From Sphingobacteriales bacterium 39-19 (GTDB taxonomy: Bacteria; Bacteroidota; Bacteroidia; Chitinophagales; Chitinophagaceae): a stretch of 64,000 nt of DNA. The stretch lies in contig MKTX01000007.1 in the NCBI GenBank assembly GCA_001898465.1, forward strand, positions 186,001 through 250,000, read 5' to 3'. Position numbers and translations under genes: made by a program. Within the stretch, counting starts at the first letter, position 1. The number at the start of each line of letters is the position of its first letter. The notes beneath the pieces were generated by a model. The model made no database searches and was not told the DNA's origin. It saw only the letters and a program-made list of their open reading frames with translations. Positions 54,279 through 63,752 of the stretch are shown piece by piece.

Positions 54279-55091
54279 ATGATGAATAAAATTGCCGAAG
54301 CAACTGCATATATTAAAAAACAAATTAGCGCTGAGCCGGTAGCAGGTGTGGTATTGGGAAGCGGGCTGGGAAACTTTGCACATCAAATTAAAGTAGAGAA
54401 AGAAATAAGGTATGAAGATATTCCCCACTTCCCGGTAAGTACGGTAGAAGGGCATAGCGGCAAGTTATTATTTGGCGAATTAAGTGGTAAAAAAATTGTA
54501 GCCATGGCCGGGCGCTTTCATTATTATGAAGGATATCATCCCCATGATGTTGTTTTCCCGATACGTGTAATGAAATTCCTGGGTATTAAAACCCTTTTTT
54601 TAAGCAATGCTGCCGGGGGTACCAATCCTGCTTTTAAAGTAGGCGACCTGATGATTATTCATGATCATATTAGTTTTTTTACCCCCAACCCACTTATTGG
54701 GAAAAATGAAAAGGAGTTAGGCACCCGTTTCCCTGATATGACCGAGCCATATAGCCTTTCATTAATAGCAAAAGCGAAAGCCATTGCAGCAGCAGCCAAT
54801 ATTGATATAAAAGAAGGTGTGTACATTTCTGTTACCGGCCCCACTTTTGAAACGAAAGCAGAATACCGTTTTGTAAATACCATGGGCGCCGATGCAGTGG
54901 GTATGAGTACTGTGCAGGAAACCATTGCGGCTGTGCACATGGGCCTGCCGGTATTTGCGGTAAGTGTAATTACCGACCTGGGGCTAAGGGAAGAAAATAA
55001 TGTAATTACCCATGAAGAAGTATTACAGGCAGCAAAGGAAGCAGAACCCAAACTGGCACATATATTTAAAGAAATGATAGCCCGGTTATAA
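54279..55091 (+). CDS. purine nucleoside phosphorylase (trimeric type)
   Basis: Phosphorolyses purine nucleosides to base and ribose-1-phosphate. The 270-residue chain shows VVLGSGLGNFAHQI, HSGKLLFGELSGKK, MAGRFHYYEGYHP, SNAAGGTNP, GPTFETKAEYR (base-binding Glu191) and MSTVQETIAA. At the position of human Asn243, 42 residues after the Glu, this protein has Asp233 (VITDLGL). That substitution is known to favour 6-amino purines such as adenosine; see findings. Two adjacent ATGs; the first is used. A -7 box lies 21 nt upstream, and a porin gene follows. Confidence 0.93.
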   Translation: MMNKIAEATAYIKKQISAEPVAGVVLGSGLGNFAHQIKVEKEIRYEDIPHFPVSTVEGHSGKLLFGELSGKKIVAMAGRFHYYEGYHPHDVVFPIRVMKFLGIKTLFLSNAAGGTNPAFKVGDLMIIHDHISFFTPNPLIGKNEKELGTRFPDMTEPYSLSLIAKAKAIAAAANIDIKEGVYISVTGPTFETKAEYRFVNTMGADAVGMSTVQETIAAVHMGLPVFAVSVITDLGLREENNVITHEEVLQAAKEAEPKLAHIFKEMIARL

Positions 55092-55098
55092 TTTATGC

Positions 55099-57141
55099 AT
55101 GAAGAAGTTCATTTTATTTTTTGCTTTCTTAGGAATATTCCTTCTTGTAAAGGCTCAGGAACCTGTAATCCGGTCCATTAAAAAAGGAACCCGCACTACG
55201 CCCTCCCAAACATCGAACGATGCGAACAATGCCGAAAATGGAAAACGGCCTGGTGATACCAATCGCAAAGATACCATTGATTTTGAGCACCGGGTAGATG
55301 ATACGCTGCACCTGAGTTTTCGCTACCTGGATTCTACCCGGAGAAATACGTTAGATTCTTCTATAAAAAATATTGATGATTATTACCCCGTACCTATGAG
55401 CTGGCAAAACCTGGGTAATAATGGCGCCGCATCGTATTCATTAATTTTTAAACCTAATGATGAACCCGGCTTTGATGCGGGGTTTCATGCTTTTGATATT
55501 TATAAATTTAAACTGGAAGAAACCAAAATTTATAAAACAAACAGGCCATTCTCAACGCTGGGTTACCAACTGGCTTCAGGTAAAGAACAAATGATTATGG
55601 CGATGCATACGCAAAGCCCCAGGCCAAATATTAATTTCGGGTTAGACTATCGTTTGATTTCGGCACCTGGTTTTTTTGTAACCAGTAACAACAATCATAA
55701 TGCCTATCGCTTATTTGGAAATTACCAGGGTAAACGAAAGCGCTATAATGGCACGCTTGTTCTTATGGGTAGCAGTATAAAGGCTTCACAAAATGGGGGT
55801 ATAGTAAATGATTCTCAATTACTGGACCCCAACCGCAAGCAACGTTTTGCAGTAGATGTAAATTTGGGCAATGCCGGCAAGTATAATCCAAACCCATTTA
55901 ATACTTCTGTAAAAACGGGTACCATCAATAAATCTTTTACCTTTTTTATCAGGCAGAGTTACGATATAGGAAAAAGGGATTCCATTGCCATTAATGATAG
56001 TACTACGGAATACCTGTTTTACCCTAAACTCAGGTTCCAGCATAGCTTTACGTATAGCAATGAACAATATCACTATGGCGATGTGAGCGCCGATTCTATT
56101 TTATATAAGCAGTGGTTCAACATAAGTGTGAGAGATTCTGTAGATACTTTTTCGGTTCGTGAAAAGTGGGCAGTGATGAGTAATGATTTTTCTCTGGTTC
56201 AGTTTCCTGATACCAAAAATACATCCCAGTTTTTCCTGGCCGGAATAACCCTGCAAAATATCACAAGAACTGCTGATGCAGGGCAAAACCGTTTTTTTAA
56301 TATGCAGTTGCATGGAGAATACCGCAACAGGACCCGCAATAAAAAATGGGATATGCTGTTGAAAGGGACATTTTATCCCGGCGGTTTAAATATAGGGGAT
56401 TACAGTGCTTATGCCAGCCTGGGCCGATATTTAAATAAGCGATGGGGCGATGTAGAATTGTTTTTTAAGAATGTGAACCGTACCCCTTCTTTTGTATTTG
56501 ATCCCCGGAGTGCTTATCATTTTGGTAATGCAAATGATCTTAAAAAGGAAAATATTATTTCGTTTGGCGCTACTGCAAACAATCCCTATGTACAGTTACG
56601 TTTTACAAATTATCTTATCAATAATTATGCTTATTTTGAAAATTATTATAATACGGCTCAATACAGCAAGCCGATAAATATTTTACAAATTGGGGCAACT
56701 ACCACTATAAAAGTGTACCGGCATTGGAACTGGTATATCGAAGGTATGTTACAGCAAACAGATGCTTCTGCACCTATTCGTGTTCCTTTCATTTATACAA
56801 GGCAACGATTGGCTTATGAAGGAAGATTTTATAAAAATTTACTCATCAGTACCGGTTTAGAGGCTCGTTATTATACCCCATTTAAAGCCGATGGCTATGC
56901 ACCGGTTACAGGACAGTTTGTAATACAAGACAGTACGACCATTAAAAACCGCCCGGATATAAGTGCTTATTTACACTTTAGAATAAAAGGTTTTGGCGCT
57001 TACATCCGTTTGGAAAACCTGAACACAGCCAGCTTTCAAAATGGTTCGCTGCAATTTATTAATAATAACTTTGCAGCCCCATTATATCCCACGCCGGGAT
57101 TGATTTTTCGTTTTGGTATTAAATGGTGGTTCTTAAATTAA
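55099..57141 (+). CDS. putative outer membrane porin (Porin_10 family)
   Basis: A 680-residue protein with a signal peptide (about 1-19, ending LVKAQ). A charged linker (about 25-65) and a long series of amphipathic beta strands run to a C-terminal strand ending FRFGIKWWFLN. Openings like PMSWQNLGNNGAASYSL and GFDAGFHAFDIYKF fit the Bacteroidota Porin_10 pattern. It lies 7 nt after the nucleoside phosphorylase gene; a role in nucleoside uptake is possible but unsupported beyond position. It is convergent with the ABC permease gene. Confidence 0.78.
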   Translation: MKKFILFFAFLGIFLLVKAQEPVIRSIKKGTRTTPSQTSNDANNAENGKRPGDTNRKDTIDFEHRVDDTLHLSFRYLDSTRRNTLDSSIKNIDDYYPVPMSWQNLGNNGAASYSLIFKPNDEPGFDAGFHAFDIYKFKLEETKIYKTNRPFSTLGYQLASGKEQMIMAMHTQSPRPNINFGLDYRLISAPGFFVTSNNNHNAYRLFGNYQGKRKRYNGTLVLMGSSIKASQNGGIVNDSQLLDPNRKQRFAVDVNLGNAGKYNPNPFNTSVKTGTINKSFTFFIRQSYDIGKRDSIAINDSTTEYLFYPKLRFQHSFTYSNEQYHYGDVSADSILYKQWFNISVRDSVDTFSVREKWAVMSNDFSLVQFPDTKNTSQFFLAGITLQNITRTADAGQNRFFNMQLHGEYRNRTRNKKWDMLLKGTFYPGGLNIGDYSAYASLGRYLNKRWGDVELFFKNVNRTPSFVFDPRSAYHFGNANDLKKENIISFGATANNPYVQLRFTNYLINNYAYFENYYNTAQYSKPINILQIGATTTIKVYRHWNWYIEGMLQQTDASAPIRVPFIYTRQRLAYEGRFYKNLLISTGLEARYYTPFKADGYAPVTGQFVIQDSTTIKNRPDISAYLHFRIKGFGAYIRLENLNTASFQNGSLQFINNNFAAPLYPTPGLIFRFGIKWWFLN

Positions 57142-57160
57142 AAAAAAGCCGGGTATTTGA

Positions 57161-58459
57161 TTATTGCTTACGAAATGCCCATTTCATCATTTCTTTCCAG
57201 CTTGGTTTTTTACCATACATTAAAATACCGGTACGATAAATTTTTGCGGTGAGCCAGGTGAATAATAAAAATGTGCCTATAAGCAAAACGGCCGATGCGG
57301 CAATTTGCCATAGGGGAATGGCATACGTAACCCTCCCCATCATCACTACCGGGGATGTAAGCGGAAACAAACTTCCAAATACGGCCATGCTGCTATCGGG
57401 GGCATCTATTGCTTTTGTCATAATAACAAATCCAAGAATTATAGGCATTAAAATAGGAAATACAAGTTGCTGTGCTTCCTGCTGGTCTTCACTTACCACG
57501 CTACCTACTGCTGCAAATAAAGAGGCATAAGTAAGGTATCCAAATATAAAATAAAAGATAAAGAGAAAGCCGATCTTTAATAATGGTAGTGTGGAGAGGC
57601 CTTCGGATACCTGTGCCATAATGCCCGATTTTACTGCAGTAGCTCCATCGCCCCCCATTTGTTGCATCATATCGGGCATAAAAAGCGGGAGCAGGCTTTG
57701 TAAAATACCTACTAATAATATCCATATCGCAAATTGAGTAAGACCTACCAGGCCAATACCTACAATTTTTCCCATCATCAATTCAAAAGGTTTTACCGAG
57801 CTCACTACGACCTCTGCAATCCTGTTTGTTTTTTCTTCAGTAACCCCCCGCATTACCTGGGTACCATAAATAATCATCATCATATAAATAAGGATACCAC
57901 AGCCAAATGAAACAATATAAGCCAGGCCGGCAATACTTTTTTTACTTCCATCCTTGGTATCTATAGTAGATTGTACACTTACCGAGGCATCTATATCCTT
58001 ATATTTTTCAGGGTCAATGCCCAGGGTTTGTAATCTTTTTAAAAAGACAGCCTTGCTAACCATGCTCTCTATGGCCATGGTTTTACTTAACCCCACAGAA
58101 CTTTGGCTATGCATTACAATACCTTCCGGTTTGTTGAGATTAAATGCGGGAATATATAAGAACCCGAATAAGCCCTGGTCTTTATATTTTTTTACAAATG
58201 TTTGCTCTGTTTCGCCTTTTACGATCCTGTATTTGGCGGTATCTATATTTTTAATAGCGCTATCGCTAAAGATACCGGCTTCATCTAGGATACCTATTTT
58301 TTGCTTGCTTTCTGAGCTGTCGCCTTTTATAGCAACGGCAACAATGATGGCATAAAAGCCCATGATAACCAGGGGTACAAGAATAGTAGTAATTAAAAAT
58401 GACTTCTTTTTTACTCTTGTAAAATATTCCCGGCCGATTATTAATCCAATTTTACTCAT
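57161..58459 (-). CDS. ABC-2 type transporter permease (NatB-like)
   Basis: A 432-residue inner membrane protein: an N-terminal helix (about 20-45) followed by a large extracytoplasmic domain (about 50-170), then five hydrophobic segments (about 175-420). It begins IGLIIGREYFTRVKKKSFL and contains YGTQVMRGVTEEKTNRIAEVVVSSVKPFELMMGKI, the ABC-2 motif (in parts: VMRGVTEEKTNRI and SSVKPFELMMGKI). It matches NatB-type sodium/drug exporters in layout. It pairs with the ATPase gene 10 nt upstream. Confidence 0.9.
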   Translation of the reverse strand: MSKIGLIIGREYFTRVKKKSFLITTILVPLVIMGFYAIIVAVAIKGDSSESKQKIGILDEAGIFSDSAIKNIDTAKYRIVKGETEQTFVKKYKDQGLFGFLYIPAFNLNKPEGIVMHSQSSVGLSKTMAIESMVSKAVFLKRLQTLGIDPEKYKDIDASVSVQSTIDTKDGSKKSIAGLAYIVSFGCGILIYMMMIIYGTQVMRGVTEEKTNRIAEVVVSSVKPFELMMGKIVGIGLVGLTQFAIWILLVGILQSLLPLFMPDMMQQMGGDGATAVKSGIMAQVSEGLSTLPLLKIGFLFIFYFIFGYLTYASLFAAVGSVVSEDQQEAQQLVFPILMPIILGFVIMTKAIDAPDSSMAVFGSLFPLTSPVVMMGRVTYAIPLWQIAASAVLLIGTFLLFTWLTAKIYRTGILMYGKKPSWKEMMKWAFRKQ

Positions 58460-58469
58460 GGTAATTCAG

Positions 58470-59399
58470 TTAATTAATATGTTGAAATGACCTGGCAGTT
58501 TCTGTACCTTCTACCTGGCGTATAAAAATGTCGTTTAATGTTGGCAATACTTCGGTAAAAGATTCTACCTGTATATTTTTATTAATGAAGTATTGGAGTA
58601 CGTCATTGGGTTTTGATTCATAAAGCAACTTTAAAAGCAATTGGTTCTTATCCAGTTTTACGACTTCAAAAACATCTGTCATCAGGTGTTCGGGAAGTAC
58701 AGGAGCTTTAAGTTGATAAATATTTTCTTTAAATTCCTGTTTTACTCCATTTACCGTACCGTCTAAAATTTTTTTCCCTTTATTCATTAGTACAATATGG
58801 TTGCAAATTTCTTCTACCTGCTCCATCCTGTGTGTACTAAAAATGATGGTGCTCCCGTTTTTTGCAAGATTAAAAATTTCTTCTTTTATCAGGTTGGCAT
58901 TTACTGGATCCAGCCCGCTAAAAGGTTCATCTAAAATGATAAGCCTGGGGTCGTGTACCACGGTTGTTACAAACTGAAGTTTTTGGCTCATCCCTTTACT
59001 TAAGTCTTCTACTTTTTTGTTCCACCAGCTTTGCATTTCTAATTTTGTAAACCAATGTTTCACTTTTTCTGTAGCGTCGGCTGTAGATAAACCTTTTAGC
59101 CTGGCAAGATAGATTGCCTGCTCTCCAATTTTCATTTTTTTATATAAGCCTCTCTCTTCGGGCATATACCCGATTTTTTCGGCATCTTTAAGCGCATTAA
59201 AAGGTTTTCCATTGAAGTTGATGCTTCCGCTGTCCGGATAAAAAATCCCGGTAATCATTCTTAATAAGGTGGTTTTACCTGCGCCATTGGGGCCGAGTAA
59301 ACCAAAGATATCTCCCTGCTGTATCCCAAAGCTTACATCATCTACCGCTTTTTGTGTAGCAAAATATTTTTTAAGATTATGGAGTTCCAGTAAATTCAT
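58470..59399 (-). CDS. ABC transporter ATP-binding protein (NatA-like)
   Basis: A 309-residue ATPase subunit with Walker A GPNGAGKTTLL near 35, signature motif LSKGMSQK (variant of LSGGQ) near 135, Walker B RLIILDEPFSGLDPVN and the H-loop STHRMEQ. A C-terminal domain of about 90 residues follows the ATPase core, as in NatA-type exporters. It powers the permease encoded 10 nt downstream. The exported substrate is unknown. Confidence 0.93.
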   Translation of the reverse strand: MNLLELHNLKKYFATQKAVDDVSFGIQQGDIFGLLGPNGAGKTTLLRMITGIFYPDSGSINFNGKPFNALKDAEKIGYMPEERGLYKKMKIGEQAIYLARLKGLSTADATEKVKHWFTKLEMQSWWNKKVEDLSKGMSQKLQFVTTVVHDPRLIILDEPFSGLDPVNANLIKEEIFNLAKNGSTIIFSTHRMEQVEEICNHIVLMNKGKKILDGTVNGVKQEFKENIYQLKAPVLPEHLMTDVFEVVKLDKNQLLLKLLYESKPNDVLQYFINKNIQVESFTEVLPTLNDIFIRQVEGTETARSFQHIN

Positions 59400-59473
59400 A
59401 TCCTGTAATTTATAATGTTTACAAATGTAGATGCTCTGGATGGTAGTTTGTTACAAAAAATGATGAATGGATT

Positions 59474-61072
59474 TTAAGATTGCCCTAAAACAGTACATAT
59501 AGATTCAGCAATCCTTTCTCCATCCATGGCAGCGCTTACGATACCGCCGGCATAACCGGCACCTTCGCCAGCCGGGTATAAGTTTTTTATTTGTACATGA
59601 GCCCCAGTTTCCCGGTCCCGGGGAATACGAACCGGGCTGCTGGTACGGCTCTCAGTAGCCACTACCGTGGCTTCATTTGTAAAATATCCTTTCATTTTTT
59701 TTCCAAACTGGGTAAAACTTTCCACCAGGCTGTTATTAATAAAACCGGGCAATACCTCATGTAAAGAGCTTGCCTGTAAGCCCGGCAGGTATGAGTTTGC
59801 GGGTAAGTTGTCAGATATTTTGCGTTTTGTAAAATCTATCATTCGTTGTGCGGGTGCCATAAACTTGCCGCCACCCGCCCGGAAACATTGTTTTTCTACA
59901 GCTTGCTGAAAATGCATAAATAATAACGGGTCGTTTTCGGTGGTTTCCAATGTATGTTGGGGATTTTTACGCATCCAAAGATTTACATCTTCCTTACTGA
60001 ATTGCACCACCATACCACTATTTGCAAAAGGGTTGTTTCTTTTAGATGGGCTCCATCCATTTACTACCAATTCGCCAGGGTCGGTAGAGGCGGGAGCAAT
60101 AATGCCTCCCGGGCACATACAAAATGAAAATACGCCTCTTTCATGTACCTGGTTTACCAGGGCATAAGATGCGGGGGGCAGCAATGGATCCCGGGTAGTA
60201 CAATGATATTGAATATTATCAATGAGTGCCTGCGGATGTTCTATCCTTACGCCAAGTGCAAAAGGTTTTGCCTCTATAAGAATATTTTGGTTTTGTAAGA
60301 GTTTAAATATATCCCGGGCTGAGTGGCCAGTTGCTAATACATACGCATTTGCGTTAAATTCATCGCCATCTGCTGTTTTTACACTCTTGATCAGATGGTT
60401 TTGTAAGGTAAAACCGGTGAGCTTTTTATCAAAAATGAATTTACCCCCGTGATTCAAAATACATTCCCTCATAGCCGTAATTATTTGAGGGAGTTTATTC
60501 GTACCAATATGAGGGTGTGCGTCATAGCCAATATGGGGTGGGGCGCCAAAAAAAATGAATAAATCTAAAATGCGGTTAATATTGCCTCTTTTAGTACTAC
60601 GGGTATATAGTTTGCCATCACTATAGGTACCGGCACCGCCTTCCCCAAAGCAATAATTGCTTTCGGGATTTACAATTCCGTCCTTGTTTAAAATGGCAAG
60701 GTCTCGTCTCCGGCTTCGTACATCTTTTCCTCTTTCCAGAATGATGGGTTGTATCCCTTTTTCCAGGAGTTTTAGGGCAGTGAATAATCCCGTGGGGCCG
60801 GCGCCAATAATGATCACCTTTTTAGAGGCGTTGGCTACATTTTTAAATTGAAACCGGGGGGATAATTCCTCTTGTACAGGTTCATTAATATAAGCCGTTA
60901 GCGTAACGGGTATATATACCGTTTGCCCTCGTGCATCAATAGATTTTTTTTGTATACGAAATCCATGGATAGCCGATTTTTTTATTCCGGTGGCAAAAGC
61001 AATTTGTTCTTTTATTGTTTCTTCGCTTACAAGTTGCGAAGGCAATAATTTTAATGATAATTTTTTTTGCAT
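59474..61072 (-). CDS. NAD(P)/FAD-dependent oxidoreductase (FAD-dependent dehydrogenase family)
   Basis: A 532-residue flavoprotein. An N-terminal domain of about 85 residues precedes the FAD Rossmann motif VIIIGAGPTGLFTALKLLE near 90. Then come the signature YCFGEGGAGTYSDGKLYTR near 142, YVLATGHSARD, and the C-terminal AGEGAGYAGGIVSAAMDG. Such proteins are widespread and uncharacterised. Substrate unknown; soluble. It lies between the DUF3127 gene (42 nt upstream) and the ABC ATPase (74 nt downstream), all on the minus strand. Confidence 0.85.
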   Translation of the reverse strand: MQKKLSLKLLPSQLVSEETIKEQIAFATGIKKSAIHGFRIQKKSIDARGQTVYIPVTLTAYINEPVQEELSPRFQFKNVANASKKVIIIGAGPTGLFTALKLLEKGIQPIILERGKDVRSRRRDLAILNKDGIVNPESNYCFGEGGAGTYSDGKLYTRSTKRGNINRILDLFIFFGAPPHIGYDAHPHIGTNKLPQIITAMRECILNHGGKFIFDKKLTGFTLQNHLIKSVKTADGDEFNANAYVLATGHSARDIFKLLQNQNILIEAKPFALGVRIEHPQALIDNIQYHCTTRDPLLPPASYALVNQVHERGVFSFCMCPGGIIAPASTDPGELVVNGWSPSKRNNPFANSGMVVQFSKEDVNLWMRKNPQHTLETTENDPLLFMHFQQAVEKQCFRAGGGKFMAPAQRMIDFTKRKISDNLPANSYLPGLQASSLHEVLPGFINNSLVESFTQFGKKMKGYFTNEATVVATESRTSSPVRIPRDRETGAHVQIKNLYPAGEGAGYAGGIVSAAMDGERIAESICTVLGQS

Positions 61073-61114
61073 TGAATCGCCGGCAGGCTTATTCTGAATT
61101 GCTGGTTTATGCAG

Positions 61115-61501
61115 TTAAAATGGTAAATCATCTATAGCATCCGGGGCCGTGGCCGAAAAGGTATCCAGTGGCTCCATATATTCATTTCCAATTTCATTTG
61201 TAGCGGGTTTAAGTAATTGTTCAATACGCCATGCATCTAAATTGGTAATGTAGTTCGTTCTTCCGTCTTTTTCCCACTTATTACCTTTAATGTTAAAGTA
61301 CACTTTAATTTCATCGCCTGTGTTTACTTTATCCACGATGCTGGTACGGTCTTGTACACATTGAAATTTGATGTAATTTACAATAGTACGTCCATTGATA
61401 TCCTCTGTTTTCTCTACAACAAATTCTCTCGTTTTAAAGGATTCGCTTCTTTGTACCACATCAAATTTAGAAACCAGTTTCCCGGTAAGTTCATAACTCA
61501 T
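61115..61501 (-). CDS. DUF3127 protein, OB-fold-like with SSB-type acidic tail
   Basis: A 128-residue protein with the start set at the ATG at 61501 (MSYELTGKLV), because the longer reading adds unmatched residues. The body (about 1-95) is a beta-rich domain with the DUF3127 pattern (VVQRSESFKTREFVVEK, IKFQCVQDRTSIV, DEIKVYFNIKGNKW). It ends in a disordered linker and the C-terminus APDAIDDLPF, close to the SSB tip (DDDIPF) that binds repair and replication partners. It lacks a signal. Binding to single-stranded DNA is inference. Confidence 0.82.
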   Translation of the reverse strand: MSYELTGKLVSKFDVVQRSESFKTREFVVEKTEDINGRTIVNYIKFQCVQDRTSIVDKVNTGDEIKVYFNIKGNKWEKDGRTNYITNLDAWRIEQLLKPATNEIGNEYMEPLDTFSATAPDAIDDLPF

Positions 61502-61853
61502 TATTGAAAATATTTTGGGAGTCAAAAATAAGGAAATATAATGGTCAATGTGGAAAAACTTCCAGGAAACGGGTAATTATTTTTTGATTGAAATTTTATT
61601 AAAAAATCGCCTCATTTTTGGGAAAGCCTTAATGATATTGGGTTTCCAATTTTACTTCTGCACCACAATGGCCTTACCGCTTAAAAAACTGTATTACCAA
61701 TGAAAAAAACAAGTGAATAAAAAATTTTTTTTTCAACAATTTAGTTTGATATTCGCTGTCCTGCTGAAGAGATAATTTTACAGAGATAAATGAGGTTCGT
61801 TTTTAGCATAGAAAAATAGATTTACCACCTTGTAATAAATAGTGCACGGAATA
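61502..61853 (+). other. 352-nt intergenic region upstream of dnaA
   Basis: Divergent gap between the DUF3127 gene and dnaA. AT-rich, with several A and T runs. The nearest thing to a DnaA box is TGTGGAAAA at about 61550, a mismatch to TGTGGATAA, and I see no cluster of boxes. I do not call an origin here. No hairpin RNA gene is visible. Confidence 0.55.
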
Positions 61854-63287
61854 ATGGACAAAGCGTTCGAAAAAGTTTGGGCTGATTGCTTAGAGATAAT
61901 CAAAGACATTGTAGAATGGCAACATTTTAAAACATGGTTCGAACCTATTAAACCCGTTGAGTTAAAAGGTAAAGTATTAACGATCCAGGTACCCAGCCAG
62001 TTTTTTTATGAATATCTTGAAGAACATTATGTAGCTTTATTGGCGAAGACTTTAAAAAGAGAATTAGGCAAAGAAGCGAGATTAGAATATCGCATCATGG
62101 TAGATAGTGGCAATAGCAGGAACAAGCCACTCACAATGGATGTTCCCGCACATGGATATAAATCTTTTACGAATAATGAAATGGATTTCCCTTTAATTAT
62201 AAATAACCCTGTTAAGAACCCGTTTGTAATACCGGGGCTTAAAAAGATGCAAATAGATCCCCAGCTAAATGCTGCGTATACATTTGATTCTTTTATTGAG
62301 GGTGATTGTAACAGGGTTTCCCGCAGGGCCGGCAAAACCGTTGCCGAAAAGCCCGGGGGCACTTCTTTTAATCCTTTGGTTATTTATGGCGGGGTAGGGT
62401 TAGGTAAAACGCACCTGGCACAAGCCATTGGGAATGATGTAAAAAGATTACACCCGAATAAAGTGGTATTGTATGTAAGTTCAGAAAAATTCATCAATCA
62501 GTTTATAGATCATAGCCGTAATAATGCCATAAACGATTTTATTCATTTTTATCAATTAATAGATGTTTTGATTATTGATGATATCCAGTTTTTTAACAGG
62601 GCAGAAAAATCACAGGATGCATTCTTCTCAATTTTCAATCATTTGCACCAAAGTGGAAAACAGTTAGTATTAACCAGTGATAAATCGCCCAAAGATTTAG
62701 AAGGGGTACAGGAAAGATTGCTTAGCCGTTTTAGATGGGGATTAAGCGCCGATTTACAAGCGCCCGATTATGATACCAAAATGGAGATACTGGATACCAA
62801 AATGAAAAGTGATGGATTTGCAGTACCCCGTGAAGTAGTAAAATATATAGCCTATAATATCAATAGTAATGTACGGGAATTAGAAGGGGCTTTAATCTCA
62901 TTGTTGGCACAATCTTCGCTAAATAAAAGGGAAATTGACCTCGAATTGGCTAAAAAAGTTTTAAGAAATTTTGTAAAATCTTCCAGTAAAGAAATTACGA
63001 TTGATGCTATACAAAAAATGGTATGCGAATACTTTGGTGTACCTTATGATAAACTATTGCAAAAAACCCGGAAAAGGGAAATTGTACAAGCCCGGCAAAT
63101 TACCATGTATTTAAGTAAAGCATTTACTAAAAACTCATTAAAAACAATTGGCGAACATTTTGGTGGCCGGGATCATACTACCGTTATTCATAGCTGCCAA
63201 ACCGTAAAAGATTTAATGGATACCGATACCTTATTTAAGGAAAGTGTATTAGAATTACAGCAAAAAGTGCAATTGGCGGCTATGTAA
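61854..63287 (+). CDS. dnaA: chromosomal replication initiator protein DnaA
   Basis: AAA+ ATPase that opens oriC. The protein of 477 residues starts at the ATG at 61854 (MDKAFEKVW); the GTG at 61842 adds four residues. Domain I is about 1-85 and a short linker follows. The AAA+ core (about 110-340) has Walker A GGVGLGKTHLA, Walker B VLIIDDIQFF and sensor motifs LLSRFRWGL. The C-terminal DNA-binding domain (about 385-477) has the signature GGRDHTTVIHS. Full length, with all motifs intact. dnaN and recF are not adjacent, which is usual in Bacteroidota. Confidence 0.97.
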   Translation: MDKAFEKVWADCLEIIKDIVEWQHFKTWFEPIKPVELKGKVLTIQVPSQFFYEYLEEHYVALLAKTLKRELGKEARLEYRIMVDSGNSRNKPLTMDVPAHGYKSFTNNEMDFPLIINNPVKNPFVIPGLKKMQIDPQLNAAYTFDSFIEGDCNRVSRRAGKTVAEKPGGTSFNPLVIYGGVGLGKTHLAQAIGNDVKRLHPNKVVLYVSSEKFINQFIDHSRNNAINDFIHFYQLIDVLIIDDIQFFNRAEKSQDAFFSIFNHLHQSGKQLVLTSDKSPKDLEGVQERLLSRFRWGLSADLQAPDYDTKMEILDTKMKSDGFAVPREVVKYIAYNINSNVRELEGALISLLAQSSLNKREIDLELAKKVLRNFVKSSSKEITIDAIQKMVCEYFGVPYDKLLQKTRKREIVQARQITMYLSKAFTKNSLKTIGEHFGGRDHTTVIHSCQTVKDLMDTDTLFKESVLELQQKVQLAAM

Positions 63288-63311
63288 AGCCAAAAAAGAG
63301 AATAGGTAAAA

Positions 63312-63336
63312 GCCGGGTAATTGCCCGGCATTTTTA
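63312..63336 (+). terminator. Rho-independent terminator after dnaA
   Basis: GCCGGG/CCCGGC stem with a 6-nt loop and five T residues, 24 nt past the stop. Confidence 0.88.
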
Positions 63337-63406
63337 TTTCATAAATTTTAAACATTGATTTGGGGAATAAGGGATTGAATTGTATTTTTGCTGCCCTTTA
63401 AGGAAC

Positions 63407-63496
<90 letters not shown>

Positions 63497-63529
63497 AAAT
63501 AAGTGCTTAAAGATCGGTAACCCACAGTT

Positions 63530-63604
63530 CGGGATGTAGCGTAGCCCGGTTATCGCGCCTGGTTTGGGACCAGGAGGTCGCAAGTTCGAATCTTGCCATC
63601 CCGA
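63530..63604 (+). tRNA. tRNA-Pro(TGG)
   Basis: Acceptor CGGGATG pairs with CATCCCG (discriminator A). Anticodon stem CCTGG/CCAGG has loop TTTGGGA, giving anticodon TGG. The T loop is GTTCGAATC. The CCA end is not encoded. It lies 34 nt after tRNA-Ser and probably shares its transcript. Confidence 0.96.
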
Positions 63605-63613
63605 CTCAATATT

Positions 63614-63645
63614 AAAATACCTTCCATATTACTGGAAGGTATTTT
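63614..63645 (+). terminator. Rho-independent terminator after the tRNA pair
   Basis: A perfect 13-bp stem (AAAATACCTTCCA and complement) around the loop TATTAC. Ends in T residues on both strands, so it is likely bidirectional. Confidence 0.88.
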
Positions 63646-63752
63646 GATTTTTGAATTTTTAAATCAGAATTTCATGCTGAGGGGTGTTATTATGCTTTCA
63701 TTCAAATGCAATTAATAAGACGGGTTCTTTTGTAGAATTCAAAAAGGAATTA

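Noticed and set aside
61502..61853. oriC next to dnaA
   Set aside because: No cluster of DnaA boxes; a single mismatched TGTGGAAAA is not enough. GC skew over the genome would decide.
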